Of a stretch of 64,000 nucleotides of DNA, positions 44,379 to 52,407 are shown in pieces. The notes below the pieces were generated by a model. It had not been told where the DNA came from. It saw nothing but the letters and a program-made list of their open reading frames with translations, and did no database searches. A program made the position numbers and the translations under genes. Each line of letters opens with the position of its first letter. Positions within the stretch are counted from its first letter, which is position 1. This DNA comes from Actinomycetota bacterium (lineage in GTDB: Bacteria; Actinomycetota; Actinomycetes; Propionibacteriales; Propionibacteriaceae): contig JAIUOR010000010.1 in assembly GCA_020161795.1 (NCBI GenBank), positions 62,001-126,000 on the forward strand, given 5' to 3'.

Positions 44379-44761
44379 GAGATCAGGCCCATCACCAGCG
44401 CGACAATCGAGAGCAACGGCATCGATCCCTGGAGGAGCGCCGCGCGGCCACGCCCGCGGTTCGAGCAGAACAGCACCAGCGCCGCGGCCAGCATCGACCC
44501 GATGCCGGCGAGCACCAGCGTGGCTCCGATCAACAGCCGGTCGAAACCGACCAGCACGATCCCGAGCAGCGTGATGACGGCCAGGAAGAGGTTGTAGAAG
44601 CCGTGGTTGAAGGCGAGCTCCCGGGTCGATTCGGCCTGCTCGGCGGTGAGTCCGAAGACCGCCCGTCCCGGGCGCCTCGTCCAGGCCACCGACTCCAGAT
44701 AGAAGATGTAGACATGGAGCAGGGCCGCCATACCCGCGAGCACCAGACCGACGATCAGCAC
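44375..44761 (-). CDS. DUF1304 family membrane protein
   Basis: A 128-residue protein with four transmembrane helices. HVYIFYLESVAWTRRPGRAVFGL and FNHGFYNLFLAVITLLGI match the DUF1304 family, whose function is unknown. GTG 44761 lies 6 bases after the end of a TACCCT box with no ribosome site, again suggesting a leaderless mRNA. It is followed, with a 4-base overlap, by the winged-helix regulator. Confidence 0.85.
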   Translation of the reverse strand: MLIVGLVLAGMAALLHVYIFYLESVAWTRRPGRAVFGLTAEQAESTRELAFNHGFYNLFLAVITLLGIVLVGFDRLLIGATLVLAGIGSMLAAALVLFCSNRGRGRAALLQGSMPLLSIVALVMGLIS

Positions 44762-44766
44762 GCCTC

Positions 44767-44772
44767 AGGGTA
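44767..44772 (-). promoter_or_regulatory. -10 box (TACCCT) of the DUF1304 gene
   Basis: TACCCT on the minus strand, 5 bases before GTG 44761. Confidence 0.45.
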
Positions 44773-44792
44773 ACCCGGCGCACCGGCCGGCG

Positions 44793-45386
44793 TCAGCCGA
44801 GCAGCTCGGTGAAGTCGGTCACCTGGAACTCGTCGCCGCCGCGGGCGGGGCGGGCCTCGACCACAAGCTCGGCGAATGCCCGGGCCGCCCGGTTGACGCG
44901 CTTCTCGAGCCTGCCCCCGGCAGCCCCCCAGTCCTTGGTGGCGGCGAACACCGGATGCGGGGCGATCAGCGCCTTGAGGTAGTAGAACAGCGGCAGCATG
45001 GCATGGTCGATGGCCAGACTGTGGCGGGGTGTGCCACCGGTGGCGGCCAACAGCACCGGACGGCCCGCCAGTGTGCCTTCGTCCAGGGCGTCGACGAACA
45101 GCTTGAACAGCCCCGAATAGGAGCCGTTGTAGATCGGGGAGACCACGATCACGCCGTCCGCCTGAACGACCCGGTCCAGGGCGTCCTGCAGCCGTCCGCC
45201 GGCAAACCGGGTGAGCGACTGGTTGGCGAGGTCGGCGGCGAGCTCACGCAGGTCGAGGAAGACCGCCGTCGCCCGCACCCCCTGCCCGGCCAGCGCCGTC
45301 AGGGTCGCGTCCGCAAGCCGTTCGCCGAGCAGGTGCGTGGACGAGGGCGTGCTGTGTCCCGCCGTCACGACCGCGATCGTGGTCAT
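44793..45386 (-). CDS. NADPH-dependent FMN reductase
   Basis: A 197-residue flavodoxin-fold reductase. ADGVIVVSPIYNGSYSGLFKLFVDALDEGTLAGRPVLLAATGGTPRHSL carries the FMN-binding loops of the SsuE/MsuE-like family. The ATG at 45386 overlaps the LLM monooxygenase gene by 4 bases. Such pairs are typical of two-component flavin monooxygenase systems, where this enzyme supplies reduced FMN. It resembles the CE1759-type FMN reductase partner family of actinobacteria. Confidence 0.88.
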   Translation of the reverse strand: MTTIAVVTAGHSTPSSTHLLGERLADATLTALAGQGVRATAVFLDLRELAADLANQSLTRFAGGRLQDALDRVVQADGVIVVSPIYNGSYSGLFKLFVDALDEGTLAGRPVLLAATGGTPRHSLAIDHAMLPLFYYLKALIAPHPVFAATKDWGAAGGRLEKRVNRAARAFAELVVEARPARGGDEFQVTDFTELLG

Positions 45387-46522
45387 CGCTCCCCTGCCTC
45401 CGGCGAGCTGCCGGTGACCTCGTCGTAGACGACCGGACGCTCGGCCGGCTCGGCATTCCGCGCCGCGACCAGGGACGCGTGCGTCGGCGCTTCCGGGATG
45501 TGCGCCGGGCGGCCCTCGGCGAAGCCGGCGCGGAGGGCCGGCAGGATCTCGCCGAGCAGATCCAGTTGTTCCAGAACCGTCTTCAGCGGCAGCCCGGCAT
45601 GATCGATCAGGAAGAGTTGGCGCTGGTAGTGCCCCATCAGCGTCGCGAACGACAGGGTGCGCTCCAGCACCTGCTGCGGCGAGCCCACGGTGAGCGGCGT
45701 CTCGGCGGTGAATTCCTCCAGGCTCGGCCCGTGGCCGTAGACCGGGGCGACGTCGAAGTACGGCCGGAACTCGTTGATCGCGTCCTGGGAGTTGGGCCGC
45801 ATGAAGAACTGCCCGCCCAGCCCGACGATCGCGGTGTCGGCCGGGCCGTGACCGTGGTGTTCGAAGCGCTGCCGGTACAGGTTCACCATCTTCTGGGTGT
45901 GGGCCAGCCGCCAGAAGATGTTGTTGTGGAAGAAGCCGTCGCCGTAGTAGGCGGCCTGTTCGGCGATCTCGGGCGCGCGGATGGAGCCGTGCCAGACGAA
46001 CGGCGGAACCTCGTCCAGTGGACGGGGCACCAGCGTGAACCCGTTGAGCGGGGTGCGGAACCGGCCCTCCCAGGTCACCACCTCTTCCCGCCACAGCCGG
46101 CGGAGCAGGGCGTAGTTCTCGACGGCCAGCGCTATTCCGTCCCGGATGTCCTTGCCGAACCAGGGGTAGACCGGGCCGGTGTTTCCGCGGCCGAGGATCA
46201 GATCCACCCTGCCCTCGGCCAGGTGCTGGAGCACCGCGTAGTCCTCGGCCAGCCTGACCGGGTCGTTGGTGGTGATCAGGGTGGTGGAGGTCGACAGGAT
46301 GATCCGCTCGGTCTGCGCGGCGATGAAGCTCAGCAGGGTGGGCGGCGAGCTGGGGTGGAACGGCGGGTTGTGATGCTCGCCGGTCGCGAACACGTCCAGC
46401 CCGATCTCCTCGGCCTTCTTCGCCAGCGCGACGGCGGCCAGCATGCGCTCATGCTCGGTGGGCGTTCTCCCGGTGACGGGATCGGGGGTGATGTCCCCCA
46501 CCGTGTAGATCCCGATCTGCAT
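45383..46522 (-). CDS. LLM class flavin-dependent oxidoreductase (CE1758 type)
   Basis: A 379-residue luciferase-like monooxygenase. QIGIYTVGDITPDPVTGRTPTEHERMLAAVALAKKAEEIGLDVFATGEHHNPPF and STTLITTNDPVRLAEDYAVLQHLAEGRVDLILGRGNTGPVYPWFG match this family. It is probably the oxygenase partner of the adjacent FMN reductase; the substrate is unknown. ATG 46522 has AAGGAGGT 6 bases upstream. A hairpin separates it from the glycyl radical enzyme gene upstream. Confidence 0.88.
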   Translation of the reverse strand: MQIGIYTVGDITPDPVTGRTPTEHERMLAAVALAKKAEEIGLDVFATGEHHNPPFHPSSPPTLLSFIAAQTERIILSTSTTLITTNDPVRLAEDYAVLQHLAEGRVDLILGRGNTGPVYPWFGKDIRDGIALAVENYALLRRLWREEVVTWEGRFRTPLNGFTLVPRPLDEVPPFVWHGSIRAPEIAEQAAYYGDGFFHNNIFWRLAHTQKMVNLYRQRFEHHGHGPADTAIVGLGGQFFMRPNSQDAINEFRPYFDVAPVYGHGPSLEEFTAETPLTVGSPQQVLERTLSFATLMGHYQRQLFLIDHAGLPLKTVLEQLDLLGEILPALRAGFAEGRPAHIPEAPTHASLVAARNAEPAERPVVYDEVTGSSPEAGER

Positions 46523-46563
46523 GGCTGACCTCCTTCGTCCGCACGATCGACCAGCATACGAAA

Positions 46564-46597
46564 CTGGGACGCCTTGCGCTCGCACAAGACGTCCCAG
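46564..46597. terminator. Terminator after the glycyl radical enzyme gene
   Basis: CTGGGACGCCTTG / CAAGACGTCCCAG stem of 13 bp with one mismatch and an 8-base loop; on the minus strand it is followed by TTTCGT. Confidence 0.7.
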
Positions 46598-46609
46598 TGT
46601 CGGGTCGGG

Positions 46610-49048
46610 TTACAGCGACTGTTCGGTGCGGGCGATGATGTCGTCCTGGGTGGCCTTGGAGAGCACGTTGAAGAAGGCGCTGTAGCCGGCGACCCGGACG
46701 ATCAGGTCCCGGTGCCGCTCCGGATGCGCCTGGGCATCCAGCAGGGTGGCGCGATCGACCACGTTGTACTGCACATGGAACCCGTCGAGCCGGTTGAAGA
46801 AGGTGCGCAGCAGCATGATCAGCTTCTTGCGGTCGGCCTCCTTGCGCAGCACCTGCGGGGTGACCTTCTGGTTCAGCAGCACGCCGCCGGTGATCCGGCC
46901 GGTGTCCAGCTTGGACACCGACTTGAACACCGCGGTCGGCCCGTGGGTGTCGGCGCCGTGGCTGGGCGAGCATCCCTCGGCCAGCGGCTGGCCGGCGTTG
47001 CGGCCGTCCGGGGTGGCCATCGTGGAGGCGCCCTGGGGCACGTTGGCCGAGATCGACGAGGTGCCGGCGTAGTAGCCGCCGCCGATCGGGCCCCGGCCGT
47101 AGCGGGTGTTGTGGTGGGCGAAGATCTCGTCGATGCAGGTGTCGTAGGCGCGCACCAGCAGGTTGTCGACGTAGTCGTCGTCGTTGCCGTACTTCGGCGC
47201 ATTCGACAGCGCGGCCTGGATCTCCTTGCCGCGAACGCCGGAGAAGTCGCCGAGCAGGGCGTCCCACAGCTCCTGGGTGGTGATGGTGCGATCCTCGAAG
47301 ACGCACTTCTTGATCGCCGCCAGCGAGTCGCCCAGGTTGGCGATGCCCACCTGGAGGCCGGAGACGAAGTCGTAGACCGCGCCGCCCTCCTTGATCGGCT
47401 TGCCACGGCCGAGGCAATCCTCGACCAGGGCGGAGCACAGGATGTCGGCGACGTTCTCCTCCAGGGCCAGGTCGGCCGCGGAGTCGAGGATGACCGCGTG
47501 CCGCTGGAACTCGCGGACGGTCACGTCCCAGGCTTCCAGCAACTCGTCGAAGTCGGTCATCTCGGTGAAGTGCTTCACCGGCGTCGCGATCAGCTCGCCG
47601 GACTTCGGATCGATCCCGTTGTTCATGGCCGTGAGCAGCGCCTTGGGGAAGTTCAGGAAGCTCATGCCGGTGCAGCGGTAGCCCCACTTGCCGGGGACGG
47701 CGACCTCGACGCAGCCGATCGCGGAGTAGTTGAACGCGTCCTGCTCCGCGACGCCCTTCTTGATCAGCGACGGGATGATGATCTCGTCGCTGTTCATCGC
47801 CGGCATGCCGAAGCCGAGCCGCATGACCTCGATGCACTCCATCATGAAGTCGTCGGAGAGTCCGTGGTGGTAGCGCACCGTCAGGTTGGGCTGCGGCAGC
47901 TTGGTCTGGGCGACCGACCGCAGGATCAGGTAGGACAACGGGTTCACCGCGTCCTTGCCGTCGGCGGTCTGGCCGCCCACGGTGACGTTCTGGTAGAGCG
48001 GGCCGCCGGCGCTGAACCTGGTGTGCGACCAGCTGCGGATCTTGGCCAGCGTGATGGTCTTCAGCCACAGGTTGGTGAGCAGTTCGGTCGCCGACTCCTC
48101 GGTGATCCGGCCCGCCTCGAGATCGGCCGCGTAGTACGGGTAGACGTACTGGTCGAAGCGGCCGTAGGAGAGGCTGTGGCCGTTGGACTCGATCTGCAGG
48201 CACAGCTGCACCAGCCACACCGCCTGGACGGCCTCTTGGAAGGTATCCGCCGGCTGCTCCGGCACCTTGTTCAGGATGCGGCTCATCTCCAGCAGTTCGG
48301 CGCGCCGCTGGTCGTCGGGTTCGGTGCTGGCCAGGTCGGCCGCCAGGGCGGCGTAGCGGTGGGCGAAGGTCACCACGGCGTCGAGGGTGACCAGCACGGC
48401 GCGGTAGAAGAAGGACTTCTTCAGTTCCTGGGCGTCGGTCAGATCCAGGCCGGCCAGCAGCGCCTCGGTGCGCGCCCGGTAGCCCGCCAGGCCTTCCTTC
48501 AGCACCCGCTCGTAGTAGACGGCGATATGCGCGTCACCGGAGGTGATGTTGCCCTCGGGGTGGATGATGCCCAGGTCGTAGAACTGCCGGCTGGCCGGCG
48601 GCATGAGCGCCAGGCCGCGATCCTTCAGGGTGTTGTGCTCCCAGTAGGGGGCGATCTCGCGGAGCTGATCCTTGGCCTGCTCGGTGATCGCGAACCGGTC
48701 GCCGGGGCGCTTGTCGAACTCGTCCAGCTCGGCGATCACCCAGTCCATCGCGTACTCGGGCATGATCGGCGCCGCACGGTTCGCCGAGGCCTGGTTGCCG
48801 CAGATCAGGCTGGCCGGTTCGATGAAGATCGACATGTTCTCCAGCACGTTCTTCACCATCAGCGCACGACGCAGCACCATCGGCTCGTCCTGGTGCTGCC
48901 GGTAGGTCTCGGTGGTCAACACCGCGCGCTCCACGCAGACCGACTGTGGCGTCTCCATCAGCTCCTCGCGCCACGCTGCCATGCGGGGGGTCAGACGGCC
49001 GAAGTGCGGTTCTTCGACGGTGACCGGCGACTCAACCAGTGAACTCAT
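46610..49048 (-). CDS. Glycyl radical enzyme, diol-dehydratase/PflD-like
   Basis: An 812-residue radical enzyme of the pyruvate formate-lyase superfamily. The catalytic thiyl cysteine is Cys446 in SAIGCVEVAVPG; a single Cys followed by VE, and a Glu-containing loop, are hallmarks of the glycerol/propanediol dehydratase, CutC and HpdB branch and not true PFL, which has adjacent cysteines. The glycyl radical site is Gly788 in RVAGYSAFF, 25 residues from the end. It should dehydrate or cleave a small polyol-type substrate under anoxic conditions and is oxygen-sensitive. An activating radical-SAM enzyme is required but none is encoded in the window. ATG 49048 has AAGGAGG upstream. It diverges from a sugar ABC importer. 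Confidence 0.9.
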   Translation of the reverse strand: MSSLVESPVTVEEPHFGRLTPRMAAWREELMETPQSVCVERAVLTTETYRQHQDEPMVLRRALMVKNVLENMSIFIEPASLICGNQASANRAAPIMPEYAMDWVIAELDEFDKRPGDRFAITEQAKDQLREIAPYWEHNTLKDRGLALMPPASRQFYDLGIIHPEGNITSGDAHIAVYYERVLKEGLAGYRARTEALLAGLDLTDAQELKKSFFYRAVLVTLDAVVTFAHRYAALAADLASTEPDDQRRAELLEMSRILNKVPEQPADTFQEAVQAVWLVQLCLQIESNGHSLSYGRFDQYVYPYYAADLEAGRITEESATELLTNLWLKTITLAKIRSWSHTRFSAGGPLYQNVTVGGQTADGKDAVNPLSYLILRSVAQTKLPQPNLTVRYHHGLSDDFMMECIEVMRLGFGMPAMNSDEIIIPSLIKKGVAEQDAFNYSAIGCVEVAVPGKWGYRCTGMSFLNFPKALLTAMNNGIDPKSGELIATPVKHFTEMTDFDELLEAWDVTVREFQRHAVILDSAADLALEENVADILCSALVEDCLGRGKPIKEGGAVYDFVSGLQVGIANLGDSLAAIKKCVFEDRTITTQELWDALLGDFSGVRGKEIQAALSNAPKYGNDDDYVDNLLVRAYDTCIDEIFAHHNTRYGRGPIGGGYYAGTSSISANVPQGASTMATPDGRNAGQPLAEGCSPSHGADTHGPTAVFKSVSKLDTGRITGGVLLNQKVTPQVLRKEADRKKLIMLLRTFFNRLDGFHVQYNVVDRATLLDAQAHPERHRDLIVRVAGYSAFFNVLSKATQDDIIARTEQSL

Positions 49049-49062
49049 TGCGATCCTCCTTG

Positions 49063-49098
49063 ATGTTCCATATGAATGGTATCAATGTTCCAAACGAA
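49063..49098. repeat. Tandem ATGTTCCAwAyGAA repeats upstream of the GRE gene
   Basis: ATGTTCCATATGAA (49063-49076) and ATGTTCCAAACGAA (49085-49098) match at 12 of 14 bases and are 22 bases apart, two turns of the helix. They begin 15 bases upstream of the GRE start codon, consistent with operator sites on its promoter; the TTCC...GAA core resembles IclR-type operators. Confidence 0.5.
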
Positions 49099-49251
49099 AG
49101 CAATACCGCGTGACGGCATGTTGCCCCAGGCGGGGCGCCTCCGCGAACGCCGAGAGACCTCCGGGCGCCGACGGGCCTCGCGCACCCCCGCCTCCTGCCG
49201 CACGACGCCGGCCCGTGGCCGCTCTTCGCCCGGCGCCTTCGCCTGGACTTT

Positions 49252-49269
49252 CGTAACGATGTGGTAACG
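49252..49269. promoter_or_regulatory. 18-bp GTAACG motif shared with the mal control region
   Basis: CGTAACGATGTGGTAACG; 15 of 18 positions equal the mal-region copy at 18766-18783. The two GTAACG halves are 11 bases apart, one helical turn. The overlapping pair ACGATG/CATCGT (49256-49278) can also form a small dyad. Confidence 0.45.
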
Positions 49270-49452
49270 AGGCATCGTCAACGGAACGCCGCCCGACGTT
49301 CTTCCTAGAATGTTTCCCAAGGGCGAAGTGTGCCGGCTGACTAGGGAGGGCTTCTTGGCATGCAGCGGAATCTCGAGCACCTCCACAACGCGTGTCCGGA
49401 TCGTCGAGGTAGCAAGTATCCTGCGTTTGGAGGCCTCGCGCCTTCCAAATGC

Positions 49453-49481
49453 TTGACACTTAACTTTCGACAGATGAGGAT
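49453..49481 (+). promoter_or_regulatory. Candidate promoter of the sugar ABC operon
   Basis: Perfect TTGACA at 49453-49458, with GAGGAT at 49476-49481 after 17 bases (or GATACG at 49479). It would give a leader of about 200 nucleotides before the ATG at 49686. Confidence 0.5.
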
Positions 49482-49685
49482 ACGTAGAACATTCGTAACC
49501 ATGGAGGTTTCGGAGGAACGTATGGCACGGTGTGGTGCTCCACGAGGGACATCGACCGGCCGCATGTAGAGGGGTCAACCAGACGCAGCGGGACAGAGCG
49601 TCCTGAGGTGATTGGCGAACGACAACCACCAAAGCCCCCAGGTGTAAGGAAGCACCCGGGAGGTTGAACAGAAAGGGAGTAGTCC

Positions 49686-50822
49686 ATGAAAAAGGCACTC
49701 ATCGCGCTGGCAGGCGCTGCCTTGGTGCTCACGTCTGCGGCGTGCAGCACGACCAGCGGGGGCGGCGAGCCGGCAGGCCCGGGTGCGTCGACCGGCGACA
49801 CCATCTACGTTCTCGGTCCGACCCCGGACCATGGCTGGACGGCCCAGGCCGGTACCTATGGCCAGGCCCGGGTCGACGAGATCAACAAGGAGGGCAAGTA
49901 CAAGGCCGAGTACCAGGCGTCGTCCGACGGCGAAGCCCAGAACGACCTTGTGCAGACCATCATCGCCAACGGCGACGCCGCCGGCGTGGTGTTCTTCGCG
50001 CTGGACGACTCGGCCAAGTCGGGCCAGGAGGCGTTGATCGCCGAGAGCATCCCGTTCATCTCCTTCGACCGGATCATCGAGGGCCCGGACAAGTCGGCAG
50101 TGCTGAACTTCTCCGGTGACAACTGGTCGGTGGGCGCCGGCATCGGCTACTGGCTGCAGAAGAACGGCCTGAAGCCGGGCGACACCCTGGTCACCCTGAT
50201 CGGCGACAACGGCACCGTGAGTTCCCGCCGCCAGGAGGGCTTCGAGCAGTTCCTGACCGGTGATCGCGAGTACACCGACAACCACACCCAGCAGACCGCC
50301 AAGACCACCGAGGCGTGGACGCAGGAGCAGGTCGACGAGCTGACCGCCACCTTCAAGGTGGTCAGTGACTGGAGCGCTGACAAGGCCTACGAGTACCTCG
50401 AGCAGAAGCTCCCGGACATCATCGCGGACGCGAAGGCCAGCGGCGGCAGCCTGTACGTCTTCTCGATGGACGACGAGATGACCTTCGGCTTCATGAACCT
50501 GCTGGAAGGCAACACCCTCAACGATGCCGCCAAGCAGGATCTCCGGGATCTGAACGTGTACGTGTCGGCCATCGGCGGCATGCAGGAGCTCTACGACGTG
50601 ATGGCGGGCAACGCGCCGCAGTCTGCGATTGCTGAGGAGTACTTCGATGGTCTGATGAGCATGTGGTTCTCGCCGAAGATGATGACCACCGCGATCAACT
50701 TCATGGTCCAGTACCTCGACGGCACCGACTGGCCGTTCAAGGTCGGCGACAGCGAGTTCGAACCGACCTGGATCGTCGACGAGAGCAACGTCAGCGAGTT
50801 CGAAGGCTTCACCGGACACTGA
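49686..50822 (+). CDS. Sugar ABC transporter substrate-binding lipoprotein (CUT2 type)
   Basis: A 378-residue lipoprotein of the periplasmic-binding-protein family that includes ribose, xylose and galactose binders. Signal peptide MKKALIALAGAALVLTSAACSTTSGGG with lipobox SAAC (Cys 20). The mature fold starts TIYVLGPTPDHGWTAQAGTYGQARVDEIN, includes DDSAKSGQEALIAESIPFISFDRII and LVTLIGDNGTVSSRRQEGFEQFL. It would bind a monosaccharide or small glycoside at the cell surface. AAAGGGAG precedes the ATG. It is first of three genes; a strong hairpin separates it from the ATPase gene. Confidence 0.9.
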   Translation: MKKALIALAGAALVLTSAACSTTSGGGEPAGPGASTGDTIYVLGPTPDHGWTAQAGTYGQARVDEINKEGKYKAEYQASSDGEAQNDLVQTIIANGDAAGVVFFALDDSAKSGQEALIAESIPFISFDRIIEGPDKSAVLNFSGDNWSVGAGIGYWLQKNGLKPGDTLVTLIGDNGTVSSRRQEGFEQFLTGDREYTDNHTQQTAKTTEAWTQEQVDELTATFKVVSDWSADKAYEYLEQKLPDIIADAKASGGSLYVFSMDDEMTFGFMNLLEGNTLNDAAKQDLRDLNVYVSAIGGMQELYDVMAGNAPQSAIAEEYFDGLMSMWFSPKMMTTAINFMVQYLDGTDWPFKVGDSEFEPTWIVDESNVSEFEGFTGH

Positions 50823-50845
50823 TCGGATCGTTTACCCCAGCTGAG

Positions 50846-50884
50846 CCTGTGGGCGGGCGCGTGCTTTGCGTGCCCGCCCACAGG
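50846..50884. terminator. Intercistronic hairpin after the binding-protein gene
   Basis: Perfect 13-bp stem CCTGTGGGCGGGC / GCCCGCCCACAGG with a 13-base loop, between the binding protein and ATPase genes. Probably a partial terminator or RNA stabiliser raising binding-protein levels. Confidence 0.65.
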
Positions 50885-50910
50885 GTCGGCGAGTGGAAAG
50901 GTGGTGGCCG

Positions 50911-52407
50911 GTGAGTCTGTTGGAGATGACCGGGATTTACAAGTCGTTCGACGAGAACCAGGTACTGCGGGGCGTCGACTTCTCGGTGGAGCGTGGCGAG
51001 GTCCATGCCCTGCTCGGGGAGAATGGGGCCGGCAAGTCCACGTTGTTGAACATCCTCGCCGGTGTCCTGCCGGCCGACGGCGGCAGGATCGTGTTCGATG
51101 GGAAGCACTATCCGCACCCTTCGATTCCGCAGATGGAGAAGGCGGGCGTGGCATTCGTCCACCAGGAACTCAACGTCATCAACGACCTGACGGTGAGTGA
51201 GAACATCTTCTTCAATCACGAACTGACCTACCCCCTCGGCTTCCTGCGGCAGCGGGAGATGATCAAGGCCTCCCATGCCTTGTTCGAGCGGCTCGGCGTC
51301 GATCTGGATCCGACCCTGAAGGTCGCCGAGCTCAAGACCAGCCAGAAACAGCTGCTGGAGATCTGCCGGGCACTGCACGCCGAGGCCCAGCTGATGATCC
51401 TGGACGAGCCGACCACCGCTCTGGGCAACGACGAGGTCGACCACCTCTTCGCGATCGTGGACAAGCTGCGGTCCGAGGGGAACTCGTTCATCTTCGTCTC
51501 CCACAAGATGCCTGAGGTCTTCACGATCTCCGACTCCTACACCGTCTTCCGCAATGGGGAGCTGATCAGCTCCGGCCCGGTCGCCGACACGACGCCGTTC
51601 GCTGTCACGCGGGACATGGTCGGCGAGAAGTACGCCGACCTGGATGTCTACGAGCCGCGTCCGCTGGGCGAGCCGGTGCTGGAGCTGGACCGGCTCTCCT
51701 CGACGGCGTTCACCGATGTCAGCTTCACCCTGCGGCGGGGCGAGATCATCGCGTTGACCGGGCTCGCCGGCTCCGGCGCGAGCGAATTGATGCAGGCGAT
51801 ATTCGGCGCCTTCCCGATCGAGAGCGGCGAGGTCAGGGTCGAGGGTCGGCCGGTGACAGGTTCGATCCAGCGGTTCATGCGCCGTTCGGTCGGGATGCTG
51901 CCGGGGAACCGGAAGGAGAACTCGGTCGTACCCGACGCCACCGTCCTGGAGAACTGCTACCTGGCCGAGCACAGCCTGTCGGCGCACCGGCAGTGGATCA
52001 ACAAGGCGAAGGAGACCACGAAGTACGAGGGGCACAAGCAGGCGCTCAACATCAAGGCCCAGGATGCCCACGGGGCGATCACGAGCCTCTCCGGTGGCAA
52101 TCAGCAGAAGCTGTTTCTGGCCCGCTGGCTCAACACCGACGCCGAGATCCTGCTGCTGGACAACCCCACCCAGGGCGTCGATGTCGGCGCGAAGGAGGAG
52201 ATCTACGGCCTCATCCTGAAGTTGGCGACCGCGGGCAAGACCATCGTGATCAACACCTTGGAGATCCCGGAAATCCAGAAGGTATCGGATCGCTGCATCG
52301 TGCTGTACGCCGGCGCGGTGGTGGCCACCCTGGAGCACAACCAAATCAACGAGCACGACGTCATGCTCTATTCGACGAACGCGATCAACGCAGTAAAGGG
52401 TGAATGA
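50911..52407 (+). CDS. Sugar ABC transporter ATP-binding protein (CUT2, RbsA/MglA type)
   Basis: A 498-residue fused double ATPase. First cassette: Walker A GENGAGKST, Q-loop FVHQELNVI, Walker B LMILDEPTTALG. Second cassette, degenerate as in RbsA: GLAGSGASEL instead of a canonical Walker A, signature SLSGGNQQKLFLARWL and ILLLDNPTQGVDVGAK. Note that the first cassette has KTSQKQLLEICRAL at the signature position, a weak LSGGQ, as is usual for this family. GTG 50911 is chosen, after AAAGGTGG; the longer frame would begin inside the hairpin. It overlaps the permease gene by 4 bases. Confidence 0.92.
   Translation: MSLLEMTGIYKSFDENQVLRGVDFSVERGEVHALLGENGAGKSTLLNILAGVLPADGGRIVFDGKHYPHPSIPQMEKAGVAFVHQELNVINDLTVSENIFFNHELTYPLGFLRQREMIKASHALFERLGVDLDPTLKVAELKTSQKQLLEICRALHAEAQLMILDEPTTALGNDEVDHLFAIVDKLRSEGNSFIFVSHKMPEVFTISDSYTVFRNGELISSGPVADTTPFAVTRDMVGEKYADLDVYEPRPLGEPVLELDRLSSTAFTDVSFTLRRGEIIALTGLAGSGASELMQAIFGAFPIESGEVRVEGRPVTGSIQRFMRRSVGMLPGNRKENSVVPDATVLENCYLAEHSLSAHRQWINKAKETTKYEGHKQALNIKAQDAHGAITSLSGGNQQKLFLARWLNTDAEILLLDNPTQGVDVGAKEEIYGLILKLATAGKTIVINTLEIPEIQKVSDRCIVLYAGAVVATLEHNQINEHDVMLYSTNAINAVKGE

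Larger units (their letters stand above)
49049..49685. other. 637-base regulatory region between the GRE and the sugar ABC operon
   Basis: No convincing gene is present. From left to right it holds tandem ATGTTCCA repeats next to the GRE start, a GC-rich stretch (about 49110-49245) with several GGCGCC-type palindromes, an 18-bp GTAACG motif, and then a clearly less GC-rich block (about 49246-49560) with a TTGACA promoter box and a leader of about 200 bases to the binding-protein gene. Confidence 0.6.

Noticed and set aside
46574..49042. Open frame of 822 codons on the plus strand
   Set aside because: Antisense to the glycyl radical enzyme, whose own catalytic motifs are unambiguous.
46610..49048. 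Annotation of the glycyl radical enzyme as pyruvate formate-lyase
   Set aside because: True PFL has two adjacent active-site cysteines. Here a single Cys in GCVE puts it with dehydratase-type enzymes.
49045..49698. 217-codon minus-strand frame across the GRE-ABC intergenic region
   Set aside because: Poor codon pattern, no domain, covers regulatory repeats and promoter sequences.
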